Assembly: GCA_023653785.1 (NCBI GenBank)
Contig: JAMKCH010057901.1
Span: forward strand, 62,001 to 126,000
Direction: 5' to 3'
Length of the DNA stretch: 64,000 nucleotides
Source: Ophioderma brevispina
Taxonomy: Eukaryota; Echinodermata; Ophiuroidea; Amphilepidida; Ophiodermatidae
Of the stretch, positions 23,206 through 35,833 are shown piece by piece. The first letter of the stretch is position 1. Each line of letters begins with the position of its first letter. The notes under the pieces were generated by a model, which was not told the DNA's origin, made no database searches, and was given only the letters and a program-made list of their open reading frames with translations. A program made the position numbers and the translations under genes.

Positions 23206-25124
23206 CGTTGAATGGCTAACTAACCGACTGATCAAGGTAACTAAATAACTAATATAAGAGGTGATATCTCAAGATGAAGTTGACATTTGACTTTTTGTTC
23301 AATCATTTATTGTTTGACATCTTGCTTTTTTAAACAACAGAATAATGATAGAGAGCCAATTGTCTTCCTCAGCATTTCATGGAGGAATTTTGTCCATCAC
23401 AATTTGATTTTTTTTTTATGATGTGACTATCTAAATTAAACAAATAAATCATTGACTATATCCGCTATTTGTATTGACTCTCATGTTGTAGAGGGAAATC
23501 CAGGCAATAGCTCTTCTTACAAAATATAAGATCTGTCACTTAAATTAAGGATGATTATACTGGCAATTATGCTGCTGCAGTGGCTTATGGGAAAAAGACA
23601 AATTTAAAAAAAGAACTGCGACAGCTGTCTATTTTCCCTAGCCTTATGCGCATAATATTTTGGTCATAGGTAATATCGTGGGACAAAAAAATGCGTAGTT
23701 GATCATGGAAGTGTTTACCACAACTGGATCATGTCGCCAGCACCCATTGAACGTCTTTTAACGGTAGCTTATAACTCTCTGGAGGCGTTTGATCTCAAAT
23801 AAATTGAGAGTAAAGCTTTCTCCCTAAGTATTAAAATAAACAATATCCTTTCAATGGGATGACAGCGAGTAGCAAGTAAACACGAGCCATTTATGCATCT
23901 AAAATACAGCTCATATGCAATATGCATGAATAATGCGTGTCCATTATTATTTTGCATTGGTAATTTAAGCCGGCGGCATTTAGAAAACACTAAATTGGTT
24001 TATGTATATATTACGTTCATGGGTAATTACTCATGAAATATCTCAACAGATAAATTAACATCTAAAATTAACATCTAAAAATGCATCAGAAATTGACAAA
24101 TAAAGATATAGATATATAAGATCATAAAGTATCTAAGTATTTTGGGGGAAATGCAAAACCAAAACCTGGGGTATGTTGACAAAAAATACGATATTAAAAT
24201 ACCGCGCTTTTTTTAAGTAACCTCGTATTCTCATGATCGACAAAATAATTGTATGAATACATTTTTTTTACTTTAATGTCAAAATTTTGATTTAACAAGG
24301 AAATAAATTTTGAGAGGATTAAGAAAAAAATATTCCGAGCCGATTCTTAAGTGCTGCAAGCTTGCTTCAGCTAACGCTACCACCGATGTTTCGCTTTGTG
24401 GTGATCTTTTCTCAAATATAAGTAGTGAATCAGACGGAAAAATAGCCATTGGCAAAGTTCAAATGGATATGCATAAGCATTGCTTGTCTTGTAAACGTTA
24501 ATATTAAAAGATTATATTGGGAAAGCTAGTCTTCATTTAGATTGATATTTGTTTCTTATTCTAAGTCCTTTAATTGAGTATATTCCAGATGATATTACGA
24601 TTACTTCTTTTCTTCTCTTCTGTTCTCGATTTGCCCATAGAAATAGCAAATAACGCGGTATATTTTACATTCTTTAATGCCTGGAGTAGATATGTAGTCC
24701 ATTTTTTATTTACCCTTGAGTGTTCTTAAATTGTCTTTAATGAGACTTTAAAACGTGGTAAACGGAACATTCGATTGTATCTATGTTATTACCTCACAAC
24801 ATTCTATTCCGTGTTTGAATTTGGAAACCAAACAAAGCACAGAAAATTTGAACATGGGTCGATCATAATACAGACTTGAAGATTGAAATTTAATTGTCTC
24901 CAGACAAACCTCAATTTTAAGTTCTTATTTCTTATAATTAAGACCAAGGTCACAATTTTTAAATGGGTAACTTAATTAGAACTTATTCTAAATGTAATGT
25001 AATTGAATAATGATAGATCAGTGGAAAGTATCAAAACGCATATTTATCAGTCCAGGTAGGGGCGTTATGGCAAAAACAATTTTCACCAATTTGTCTTTTT
25101 TGTAGACGGTAACATAGATATAAA
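23206..25124. other. Intergenic, nothing recognised
   Basis: An AT-rich stretch. The small frame at 24310-24501 has no recognised motif or splice context. Confidence 0.5.
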
Positions 25125-25590
25125 AATTGCTTGCAACCATGCTGTACAATCTTTGCTCTTGTCCCGCATTGACTATACCAACGCATTATATATGGCGCAA
25201 AAACATCTCAAAAGCTCCAGCGCTTGAAAAATAAAGCTGCGCGTTTGGTGTTCGCATGCAGTCGTGACCAGAGTTCGTGATCAAGGAATGCATCCGATAC
25301 AAAATCCTTCTTTATGTGTATATAAGTCTCTTAACGGACAGGATTCGCCATACCTCACCGATGGTCTCAATTTGTATAATGTGTTGGACAGCAATTCTGA
25401 TGGCACTAGGCGAAGGCTACGGTCTTCTTCTGACGTTACGTGACTTGTTATACCTCGTATCAAGGGTAGATTTAGTGTCACAGATTGTTCAATGTCATTG
25501 GTCCCAGGCTCTGGAACAAGCTTCCCGTTAACATCAGAAAGGCACTCTCCACCAGAGTCTTTAAGCGACTCCTGAAGACATACTTATTTC
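25125..25590 (+). pseudogene. CR1/L2-like LINE 3' fragment
   Basis: Frame-shifted + strand translation gives SRIDYTNAL, LQRLKNKAARLVF and IRYKILLYVYISL, then near 25500-25585 LPVNIRKALSTRVFKRLLKTYLF. This order is the conserved end of the reverse-transcriptase polyprotein in CR1/L2/Jockey-group LINEs (SRLDYCNSLLYG...LQRVQNxAARLV...RIxYKILLLVYK...WNSLP...FKRxLKTYLF). At least two frame changes are needed, so it is inactive. A SINE in the opposite orientation follows. Confidence 0.75.
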
Positions 25591-25699
25591 TTGATATTTG
25601 GGTGATATTTACAATTCTGATAATTTGATTTGCTAGTATGAACTATTATGCTGTATTTTATTGCTGTTTTAGATTCAGATTTTTTATAATAATTTTGTA

Positions 25700-25866
25700 T
25701 TACAAGGATTTGCTGTAAGGCTACCTAATATCGCTTGAAACGAGAAAGCAAACGAGATAAAATGCTTTGCCCAAGTGCACAATACGTTGGTCGCTGAGCT
25801 GCGGGGTTCGATCCCACAGCATTCAGATAATGAATGGCCCTTCAATCCACTGGACCACATGCACAC
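25700..25866 (-). mobile_element. tRNA-derived SINE, minus strand
   Basis: On the minus strand, TGGTCCAGTGGATTG (A-box-like, near 25841-25856) is followed by GGGATCGAACCCCGC (B-box-like, near 25801-25815). The body contains GCACTTGGGCAAAGCATTTTATCTCG (near 25753-25779), close to the CTTGGGCAAGGCACTTTATC core of tRNA-derived SINEs known from many deuterostomes. The spacing of the two boxes is tRNA-like. The tail end towards lower coordinates is eroded. Confidence 0.62.
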
Positions 25867-26511
25867 GTGCCCTTAAATCAATATCACGAATTGTAAAGTA
25901 AAATTTAACATAAATAAAATTGCGGGGTAATAGTACTACAAAGATATGCACAGAATGAAAACAAACATTTATAGTTAAAAAAATAATATGCTGGTATTTA
26001 TAGCAACTTTTTATTTTATTCGTTGTATAATTTCTGAGAAAAAAAATTGACTGACAGTAACACCAAAGGGTGACAACCTATCAACGTACAATCAACATAC
26101 ATTGGTCCATAGCTTGAAATACAGATCACACTTACCATGCTCAATAAAATAAAACAATACGTTGCACCTGAATTGTACAGGTTGTTGAATACGGATCATT
26201 CACGTGGCACGCCAAAGATTGAACGGTTGTTATAGATACGGAAAATTTGGCGTTGGCGTGTTTTTAACAATTTGCTACTAAAATATTATCACTAATGATC
26301 AAAGCAATTGTGTTGCTTTCAAAGTGCCCTTGCTATATTGGGGAGGGTATCCCATTACCCATATGTATGATATTGAAATATACAAAGTTCTGAACGTCTA
26401 AAATTTATTTAGATGCCTGTTTATGCTTCCAATTTGTTTTAGAATTGAAGGTGTTCGTTTATATAGCTGAAAACGAGTATACGACATGAATTGGACATAA
26501 TCAAAGATAAT

Positions 26512-26605
26512 TGTGCTGTGTGAGTGCGCGCACGTGCGTGTGTGTGGGGGGTATGTGTGTGTATGTGTGTGTGTGTGTGCGCGCTCGCGCGCATGTGAGT
26601 GTGTG
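26512..26605. repeat. GT/GC microsatellite
   Basis: Alternating GT and GC dinucleotides. They read as meaningless Cys/Val- or His/Thr-rich peptides in several frames, so no gene is called. The tract directly abuts the first copy of a 246-bp duplication. Confidence 0.9.
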
Positions 26606-26851
26606 TGGGAGGAGGTGTGGGTGGGTGTGAGGGGGTATCTTCTTTCCATTCGCAAGAGGGGATCGCGGGCAATTAATAATACAGACACATGCGAATCTAG
26701 ATTAGAAAAGTATATACATTTGCAAGTAAATGTATTTTTAAGTTACATGTAAACAGATCAATATGGGTAGTTGGCCTACAGGGTACTTCGGCCCTGTGAT
26801 GTGCGAAAAGTGCATTTCATGATGTTAGTCCATGCCCTTAGCTTTAAAGTA
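26606..26851 (+). repeat. 246-bp direct repeat, copy 1
   Basis: Runs from TGGGAGGAGGTGTGGG to GCTTTAAAGTA and is repeated at 27129-27374 with the same length and only about two mismatches that I could see (ATCAATATG/ATAAATATG and GCGAAAAG/GCGCAAAG). It flanks a LINE 3' fragment on its left. Confidence 0.9.
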
Positions 26852-27128
26852 CCAAATTAAACTACCAAATACTAAACTTGCTCAAAATACCGTAAAAACC
26901 CAAGGCCCACTGCTTTGGAATCTGCTCCATACTGATTTGAAAAACGCTACTTCATTTGCTACTTTTAAATCTAATATGAAAAAAATGCTCCTTGGTTATT
27001 ATGACCCCAATCCATCTCCTTGATCATCATTGCTTCATTCCTAATGTCATCATTTTCATAATTTTTATCTAGCTGTCTCTTCCTCTATTATAAGTCGTCT
27101 CCTTTATATTTTTTTTTTTTTTTTTTTT
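26852..27128 (+). mobile_element. 5'-truncated LINE end with T-rich tail
   Basis: Encodes IKLPNTKLAQNTVKTQGPLLWN and then TFKSNMKKMLL, followed by a stop at 27021-27023. The GPxxWN...FKxxxKxxLL pattern is the usual end of non-LTR reverse-transcriptase polyproteins. A 3' UTR of about 85 bp follows, then about 20 consecutive T (27109-27129). It sits exactly between the two 246-bp direct repeats, as expected for a truncated retrotransposed insert with an unusually long target-site duplication, although a segmental duplication is also possible. Confidence 0.7.
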
Positions 27129-27374
27129 TGGGAGGAGGTGTGGGTGGGTGTGAGGGGGTATCTTCTTTCCATTCGCAAGAGGGGATCGCGGGCAATTAAT
27201 AATACAGACACATGCGAATCTAGATTAGAAAAGTATATACATTTGCAAGTAAATGTATTTTTAAGTTACATGTAAACAGATAAATATGGGTAGTTGGCCT
27301 ACAGGGTACTTCGGCCCTGTGATGTGCGCAAAGTGCATTTCATGATGTTAGTCCATGCCCTTAGCTTTAAAGTA
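27129..27374 (+). repeat. 246-bp direct repeat, copy 2
   Basis: Second copy of the 26606-26851 sequence, immediately after the T tract of the LINE fragment. Near identity implies a recent event or a strongly homogenised pair. Confidence 0.9.
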
Positions 27375-28857
27375 AAATTCAGATACGTTTATTATTCAAA
27401 TGATTGCTATTTGTTTTTGTTAGAGTAATAGTGCATACTCGCTTACAGTTATGTATTTTATGTTAGGTATTTTGTTAATCGTTAAACATACAGTCAAGAT
27501 CAATAGTTCAATGAGTGCACCCTTGAACTCTGTCGATAATAGATCTTTTCTCAATGTGTCCTTTTTGTTGGTGATATTAAAATCACTTAAAACCTGTAGC
27601 TTACTATTAAATTGCAAATATGTTCCACGTCTCACGTAATTATAAACACAATTGCACCAGCTGTTTGTAACGACACAATGTGTAAATCAATTTGTTGCAC
27701 GCACGACTTGCATTAATCTATAGCTTTCATAAATACATATCTATTGACACAGCTTGCAAGTCCTGTTATATCTTCTAAACTATTTAAATTTGTTTTAATT
27801 TGTCTATTATTTTCAAAATTTGTTCTTCACAGGGTTAATGGATGGCGAATATCAGGCGTGATAAGCTTCAATTAACAAAGGGCTGACATGACTGCGTGGT
27901 ATTCATCATGCGATGCATCAATATGAACGGCAGTGTAGTACAGATGGCCCGTGGTGGTGGTAACCAAACAAGCTAAATATTTTTCTTCCATGACCGCGTC
28001 TTTCAAGTATTGATGGAAAATTAGTCAGCTTTGATCAAAATATTATTTGATTTTAAAGTGACGTTCACATTTTACTCCGTCTGTCTATCTACACATTCAC
28101 GGATCCAGCGTGTGCACTTACTACATGCCGTAGCGTAACATCTTCAATTGTTTGATAGCTAGTCGATTATTGTCAACGCTTGTCTTTACACTAAGGTTAT
28201 TTAAACCTGACAATCTAAATGTTTAAGTGGATGGAAAGCTGCAACGTTGAAATTCGGTCTTGCGTATTCACCAGCGTGCCCATATTGCTATTGCCTTAAT
28301 TTATTTAAAGATTTATCTTTTTATTCTAATTTTGAGAACCTTGGGTAGAGAAATTGGTAAAGTGGGAAATGAAAATTGACGCGCAGCGAAATTGATGATG
28401 CCCTTATGGTTGAATCTTTGAGTTGAATTTTGTGATATTGACTAGGCGATAAGGAGAGAGTGAGACAGCGAGCGGGTGGTACTATGAGCATCGACAGATA
28501 TCTGCTTCTACTTATCATCTACTTTGTGATTGAATCGGGACGTCTTGGGAGTTATATCATTGTTGAAGTGTTAACAATGTCATGATGATACATGGCTAGC
28601 GGACAACAAACTCGACTAGTTCGCCACACTTTCTTGCATTACTACATTTTTATTTTCTTACAAACGGATCATTTTACGTGATTATTGTTATATGCTTGTC
28701 TTACCATAAATAATACGTGTACAAGAAAAAAGAACACAATGCCTTCGTTTTATCGACTGAAGTAAAGGATTATGGACATTTTGTAACTTCATGTCTTGCT
28801 TGCTTCCAATTGGAGATATAAATATTTGAATTCACCGAAAGCAAATATTTTCAGCAT
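27375..28857. other. Region upstream of GALNT coding start
   Basis: No repeat or core promoter was recognised with confidence. An in-frame TAA at 28819-28821 precedes the GALNT start. TATTTTCAG at 28846-28854 just before the ATG could be a splice acceptor for a coding exon preceded by a separate 5' UTR exon. The real promoter therefore may lie anywhere upstream. Confidence 0.4.
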
Positions 28858-29472
28858 ATGAGTCCAAACGTGACTTGGAGTCGAGCTTCTTCGGGAGTAA
28901 TACTTCACCGAAAAATGCCTCCGTCCAGAAAAGTTCTACAAGCAGTGCTATTTACGTCTCTTATGTGGTTATGCATAGACGTGGTCTTACTAACCACCTA
29001 TTCTTACAGTTCTGAGTCTTCCGGCGAAGACAGTATCAAACTTCCAACAGCACTAGCGAACAAAAGAAGTCGAAGTAATCACGACCGGATTGGAGGAGGA
29101 AATCAATTTTTAAGGGGTAATAATTTAGGAATTGGAATATGGAACAAGATGTTGGGAAGAATACCCGAGCAAAATATAGCTAAAGTTGATGTTGTACAAG
29201 CAGTTACAAGAGATAACCCTGATTCTTTCAGTTCAGATAGCCAAAGAGAACAAAGTGATAGCAGGACGAAGCCTTTAAAAAGACCTCTATTGGAGAAACT
29301 TCAAGGGGACAACGAAAACAAAGTACTACACCAATCCTATAATCAGAACAACAGTGCACCCAATATAGGAAAAATCTCAAAGAGCACTCAAGAAAAGACA
29401 GGGACAGCTAGTATAGGAAGGATAAAATCTAGAGACGGACCAAGAAAACACAAGCACTCTAAATCTAGTAAG
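28858..29472 (+). CDS. GALNT5-like: GALNT exon 1: cytosolic tail, TM anchor, stem
   Basis: First coding exon of a polypeptide N-acetylgalactosaminyltransferase, a type II Golgi membrane enzyme that starts mucin-type O-glycosylation by moving GalNAc from UDP-GalNAc to Ser/Thr. It encodes 205 residues: a basic N-terminal tail, a single hydrophobic anchor at about residues 26-48 (VLQAVLFTSLMWLCIDVVLL), then a polar Ser/Lys/Asn-rich stem of low complexity. The anchor pattern FxxSxxWLxxDxxxL resembles that of vertebrate GALNT5, which also has a long stem. The first ATG after an in-frame TAA (28819) was chosen; Met20 at 28915 is an alternative start. The donor is AAG|GTGGGT after 29472, phase 0; a second possible donor, GTAAGG, lies at 29468. 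Exon 2 begins in phase 0, so the join fits, though an extra stem exon in the 12.6-kb intron cannot be excluded. Confidence 0.8.
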
Positions 29473-30034
29473 GTGGGTAGAATATCACTCTTTAAATATT
29501 CACCTACTGATTTCATCGTTTGTTTTGTTTGTTTTTGTTTTTTAACTAAATATGCTTTGGAATAAATAACCTCGGCATTTATATATTATTGAAATCGTAT
29601 TTGATAAATAATTGGAGGGCATTGACCATTAGTGCAGATTATTTTACCAAAATTACATTGACTTTTGAGGAAATCCTTAATTCTGCAAACACACTGATCA
29701 TGGTTAAAATAAACCCTTCATATAATGTGCTTTGCGATCAACTACAATAAGTCGAATGCAATCTGATATCAGTATTTGAAACAAACAGTCTTTTAAACTC
29801 AATATTTTAGAGCTCTAACCCACCTTACTGCTCACAACAGAAGGGGCATTAAAATATTAACTGAATACAAACTGAAACTTTATATTTCACACATTCCCAT
29901 CATTATCTTAAAATCAATTCCCCAGACAAGTGCTTCTATTATTTCGTCTATAGATGTCGTCCTCATAAATATCTACATTTTAAAATCTGTTACTCTTAAT
30001 GAAATTCTGTGGCATGAACAATATTTAGATACAA

Positions 30035-30415
30035 TCAAATACACACTCATCTAGTCATTTTCTAATATTTTAAAACAATTCTGAAGTGTAGATTATGTAC
30101 AATATCTAGGAAAACCACTAAAATCAAATTTAGTGCTAGCCTGGTACTATGACATCACAGTCTTAATCCACATTACACCTGGTATGCTTTTGGTACAGAT
30201 TTTGAAAGCACACTGTCAGTGTGTTGTCTTGGATTAGCATACCATTGGTATTGGTAAGAAAGCAATGTGCCTATGCCAGCTAAGTCTGTGATGTCATAGT
30301 GCCTGGCTAGTACTAATTGGATTTTCTTATAGTTTGCCTAGAAATTGTACAAAATCCACACTTCAAGAACTATTTTCAAACATAAGAAAATGATTGGTTA
30401 AAATGTGTAATTCAT
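30035..30415. mobile_element. Foldback MITE in intron 1
   Basis: The whole segment folds on itself. Left landmarks TCATTTTCTAATATTT, CTGAAGTGTAGATT, TGTACAATATCTAGG and GCTAGCCTGGTACTATGACATCACAG have inverted partners on the right at 30382-30397, 30354-30366, 30337-30352 and 30281-30311 (CTGTGATGTCATAGTGCCTGGCTAG). Arms are about 130-150 bp, divergence is moderate, and there is no coding capacity. A non-autonomous MITE or foldback copy; the superfamily was not determined. Confidence 0.8.
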
Positions 30416-31739
30416 TGTGTTTATTTTTAATGCCATAAAATCCTTTAGCTATATTGCTTTTGTACGTAATTTCCCATTAAAATGTACACATAGTCACTCA
30501 GCTGTGCACACTCTAAGTCTACATTTTTTACTCTGTTTTAAAGGAAATGCTATTTTTCCATTTCGATTAATTTCTTTATGCTGCATCGATTGTCAACCCA
30601 CACTCTTAATGTCTAGGATTTCTTCTTTCATTTATCCTATCGGTTGCACGTATTCACGTTTTTCGTTTGAATAGCTTCTCTTTTCTTCAATCGTTTGTTT
30701 TATTTTCTGCCAAACGTAAAGATTAAATGTAGAACTGAGTTTATAGATTTTACTTCTCCTCAAAAATAAATGGCTGGAAACTAAATTTCACAACGGAAGG
30801 AATCAAATTTCCAATTCAGCATTTACGTCTAAGGAACACGCAATTTCCACTCGACTGGCAAAGATAAGGCAATTATTACTTGAGAAACTCCACATTCTGA
30901 CCAAAATTATTTTTAGAAAAGGTATTACTTGAATTGTGAATTTTCGCCCCAGCAGTGTGCCTAATTCAATTGGGTATACTAGTAATCATAAAGGTACCGC
31001 CTTCCCAATATTTTAATCAATTTATTGTACATTGCATGTTCAGCGAAATATTTTTTTTTTGCAAAATCATTTGCAACTGTCGTATAAACTTCCATGTTAC
31101 AGTTTCACATTTGTTAACCTCTATTTGTAACAGTTACATCAAATACATGAGAGATTTGTTTAGTTTAAATTGAGCCCTTCATTCAGAAGGTAAAACTAAC
31201 CTCGATGGAACATAACCGATTCCAACCACAGCTTTGAACACTACTAGTTTCTGAATGGTTAATCACATAATTAATGCTTTATAACCAATTAGCAATCTAA
31301 TATTTTAAGGTCTAGCCTTACACACATCACATTCATTCTTACGTATTCTCTGATTGGTTCAAGAAATTATATATCCCCCTTCCTCTTTGGTAATAAATGC
31401 CTGGAAGATCTCATGTGGTTAAGTTTTATCCCAAAGGTTTTAGAATCTGTATAATCATAGTGTTTATTTTTAAAAGCATTTTGTGTTAGTTTAACTCCCA
31501 ATGTTGTCATGAGCCAAAGGTGGTGTATGAGTCTTAAAATAAACGCACTGATGTCACAAAGAACAACAAAACAAAAAAATATAAATCTTTCTTTGGCCAA
31601 AAACGTATTTATATCTGCAGAAGCAGAACGAGTTTGACTTTATTCAATATTTGGTATATGGAGACACTAAAACACCCGATTCAAAATGTTAAGCGGGATA
31701 AACTCGTGCAGCGGTTTGGAATATCTATAGCGTTATATT

Positions 31740-32070
31740 AGATGGTAAATTGTCTTATGGACCGGTGTGAAGGAGAATAGTCCCCCCATGGAGAATATAG
31801 CCGGGGGAGGGAAGGTGGTCCTAGGGGACCAGGGGTCCTTCGGACCCCTGCCCCTAGGAACAATAGCCTAACCGGACTACATGAAACGAGCCGTCCTCCG
31901 GACCATGGCTTAGGGGTAAGTGGCTTCACCCTGTGGACCCCTGTTCATAGGAATAACAGTCTGCTTTAATGTTGCTAGCTAAACTTTTATTACACCGGAC
32001 CATGGATTCCAGTGTTCAATAGTCTTCACGCGTGGACCCTCTCTCTAGAAATAGTAGTCCGTACTTCAAT
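31740..32070. repeat. CCGGAC/GTCC repeat cluster in intron 1
   Basis: Repeated modules such as ACCGGTGTGAAGGAGAATAGTCC, TCCTTCGGACCCCTGCCCCTAGGAACAATAGCC, and ACACCGGACCATGG...AATAGTC occur every 60-110 bp. The same CCGGACTAT / AATAGTCC vocabulary appears at 2.9-3.3 kb and 37.4-38.9 kb. It is noncoding and looks like a degenerate tandem repeat family. Confidence 0.55.
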
Positions 32071-32266
32071 ATTAGGTTCTAGGTTTTTTATATAGTTTAA
32101 CGGGACTCATAGTTTTCTATCGGACTATAGTTCCTTTTACACCAGTGAAGAACCATGTCCACCGCTATTGTAGTCCTATCACGGTATGACACAATAGGTA
32201 TGAAGAATAAAAGCTGTAATAAGAGTGTGATAAATGTATAAAAAACAGAATCTGCCGTCAAACAGC

Positions 32267-32335
32267 CTTCGTGGTCTAGAGTAGGTCTCTCTGACTTACG
32301 ATGTGAATGAACCGGGTTCGAGTTCACGTAGAGTT
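32267..32335 (+). mobile_element. tRNA-like SINE head
   Basis: TGGTCTAGAGTAGG at 32272-32285 fits the RNA polymerase III A box, and GGTTCGAGTTC at 32315-32325 fits the B box, at tRNA-like spacing. The acceptor stem does not pair convincingly and an AT-rich tail follows (ATTTTAATTTTTTTTTAATT). A tRNA-derived SINE 5' part or tRNA pseudogene is more likely than a functional tRNA gene. Confidence 0.5.
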
Positions 32336-32708
32336 GTTTTGATTTTAATTTTTTTTTAATTGCACGGTTTAAATTTTAGTGTTTGCGGAATTTCCGGTAT
32401 GTTGCGGATCACTAGCCCTAGTTTAGGCTAGTTATGATTGTTCCAACGGACAATATAACCCATTTCATTGTCCTGAAGACCCAACTTTTTCAGGTATATA
32501 AACGACTTTTTTGTAAAAATTTCAGTTCGGTGTACGATGTACCCATTACCTCATCGGGTAAAATTACAAGCTAAAGCATGTCAAGAATTACACCCTAACG
32601 CTATGAATCTCACAAAATCTCACAAAATGTATAGCAGGGGTGCTAGTTGGGTAATTTGTTAGATTTTGTACATTAAATGGATTTTTGTAAGATTGAGTGA
32701 TTAAGTAA

Positions 32709-32937
32709 GTGAACCACACACACATCCACACATGCGCGCGCGCACACACACACCATCACCCACACATGTACACCACACAGGCACACAATCGCACACACAC
32801 ACACAAACAACACACACACGCACGCAATACAGCACACACATGCCACTCACCACAGCACACAATACGGCACAACAGCACAAACACCCGCACACCACACACA
32901 CACACACACACATACAAACAACAACAACCACAGACCA
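32709..32937. repeat. CA-rich microsatellite
   Basis: Interrupted CA repeats spanning about 230 bp in intron 1. The Thr/His- or Val/Cys-rich translations are artefacts of the repeat. Confidence 0.92.
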
Positions 32938-33589
32938 CATGCAATTAAACATCACACAAAATAGAAAAAGAAGGAAATACAAAGGAAAACGACTGCTCGA
33001 GCATTTCGCAATGAATTCACAAATATTGTTTTACAATGAACCCAAATGAGTGGGGTTAGAGTTAATTAGATTAAAAATGGCACAAGTCTGTGAGTATGTT
33101 TATCAATTTGGACTTAAAATGGAACTGTGCATTACTTTGAAAAGGTCTTCTAATATCTCGACAACATAAACCACGCCATGTTAATGGTGAATACACACGT
33201 ACAAACTAACCTTAATTTTAAGTAGCAAAATAAATGATTAGAAATATTTAATTCATGCAATCTATCTAATAGTATGGCTTAAAGAGCTTAAACACTCTAC
33301 GGTTATTTTGTACTGAGTAAAGTGTGCCGAATATTTATAGGCTATTTAATGGTAAATGTTCAAATTAAATAAATAATCTTTTTTTTTTTTTGGTAAAGGG
33401 CGGGGTACAAAAAACATGGAACCTGAATCATGCTATAGGAAGTCCTCTGAGGTATTTCACAATTTATTTATTTAAAAAAAAAACATTTCTTTCTTTTTTT
33501 TTTTTGATTTTTATTTTGTGATTTCTCCCAAAGTTCTGAGACTATCTTTATATATTTCTTCAACTCCAGTTTCCCATTTCTGTTATTTA

Positions 33590-33722
33590 TGTCTTGGATT
33601 TTAAAGTGGTAGTTTATTTCTCAGGCATAAATGGGTTAGCTGCATTTCTCCTCCAGGTTTGTTTGTGTTGTTGATGTCATTGAGTATTCTTTTTTATGGA
33701 AATAAATGAATTGAATAGGAAG
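33590..33722 (+). mobile_element. Possible CR1-like LINE 3' UTR end
   Basis: The segment ends TTTTTTATGGAAATAAATGAATTGAATAGG, close to the AAATAAATGAATTGAATTGAA-type 3' terminus I know from CR1-like LINEs of invertebrates. There is no coding remnant upstream. Two runs of A and T (33471-33505) precede it. Confidence 0.4.
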
Positions 33723-35833
33723 AAGTTTAGTTGTTTGTAAAATAGAATAGAATATACTGCCTAGTGGTTTCTATGCCAAGTTTGGCAACGACTCGTATGT
33801 TGGGTTAGGCCATTAAATAAAAATTAATCATACGTTTATGTGAAAACAGTATACGAAAAAACGCATTACCTAAACTTTTTTAAGGAAGTGCATTCTATGC
33901 GAAAGAGTATGATATTGAGCGGCCCATTGGTTCTCATTGTGCAGTTGGGAAATGCATTAGAGTTTAAGTTCAAAAAAATAACACCCAAGTCATTAATTCT
34001 TTCGAATAGACTAAAGGGAGCTAAGTTACTATCTTGGTAATAGAACGATCCTTTCGGGGACAAAAACAGGTGTCACCGAGCTTCTTGCAAGACACTGCAA
34101 AGGAAAGTATATGTCAGTGAGAAGAAAATATGCATTTTTACGGACATTCTGTGCAGGCAATAGCAAATTAATTCTCTTAATCATGCACGTTACCATTTTA
34201 GTTGGATAGTGCCGGGGGGATATATGAAGAATGGCTTGTCATATTCTAAAGAACTCCAATAATTATAATCAAACAAAAAAATTATGCCAATTATATTGGT
34301 TTTACTTGGGAAAACTGCTCGATCCTAAAAAAAATTGTTTTCAGTTGTTTTTATCTTATTTTAAATTAAATGAGCAAATAAATTCTTAAATAAAAATATT
34401 AAATACAATTAAATAGGTGAACTGCCGATTTATCATTTTTTCAGATATGTTTCTGGATGGTGTTTACTCTGGCCATTGTCTATGTGGTAGTAACACACTT
34501 GTACACTCACAGGTCGTTATAATGAACACACTAAATCTTTAAGTATAAACTGTTCAACAAAATAACCTCTATTTGCAGATTCTGGTCATTAATTTTGCGT
34601 TTGTGATGTGTATAATGGCTTTGACGATAAATCTTTATTCGTGTCCTCATATGTATTATTATTATGTTGGTTACTATCTTTCCTACTAGTTGTAGTAGCA
34701 GTAGCAGCTAGTAGTAAATAACATTTCTTCAGCATGATGGGATTTAAGGTAAATAAAATTACAGATGCAGATCAGATGTTTTTGAGAAGGACATAGGCCT
34801 AATCCAGAGAAAGGCCTACATCATAAAGTCAGCTTTCAACAGCTAAATTATTCCATACATTGTATGCCAATTTCCTTCCACAATCTTAATTACACCTAAA
34901 CGCATTCCAACACAGGCACGATTTCTATAATTTGACCACAATTTCCTTTTTTTACAAAAAATTCACAATGATGGAACCAAACGATGCGAGAAAATCCGTT
35001 TTACCCTAACAAAAACATTACGTTTTAAGTTGATGTGTATATTAATTACATTTCACAATATAAATATTCAAATGAAATTCACAATTTAATAAACAGGTAG
35101 GTGCAAAATTTAGCAGGTCGTATATACTCCTGGAATTCTGGACAAGGTATTGTATTATCAATTTAAGCATTTCTCTGAAGTCATCGGAATCTATGTGCAG
35201 TAAACATATGTTCATCGTGAGGATAATGGGCAATATCCTATATGTTAATATGCTAAAAATACATTGAAATTATTTATTAAATACATACATCAGTACATCA
35301 GTAGGAGTGAACAGGAGAAGGGTACTCTCTGAAAGCTCTCAAGGGGTGAGCCAAATTCAGCTTCTTTGGACGTAATGGTTAATTTCACTACATGGTATGT
35401 TTTCTGATTAGTATTAAAAATTAGTATATATTATTATTAGCTGGTGTAGCAAGGGTTAAAGGAAATTGGCTATGCTATGCATAATAAGAAGTTTTACCCT
35501 CACTTCCAAATTTGACCAATGTACAACTGAAATTTTACCCTTATCCAGATTATAACTCTTGAAACTGTAGGCTGGCTGTAGATAATTACAACTATACCTT
35601 TTCCGAATCCTTATGGTTAGACACATAATGTGGTACACTTTTCAACATGATGGGTCCAATTTAAAATGCTTTGATCATCATGTACCAACTTTGTCTTGGC
35701 CCCTCTCCTCTACGGCAATCCAATTGCAGCACTTAAGAATCGAGTTTCAGGGGTCGGTCAGGCTGTCAAACATATTTATATCACTCAAACGTTTGTTACT
35801 TGAGATGTGTTACAATGTCTGCTAGCTCCCAGA

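Noticed and set aside
26398..26752. Frames across the GT repeat
   Set aside because: Microsatellite translation; no start context or motif.
32701..33049. His/Thr- and Cys/Val-rich frames on both strands
   Set aside because: Artefacts of the CA microsatellite.
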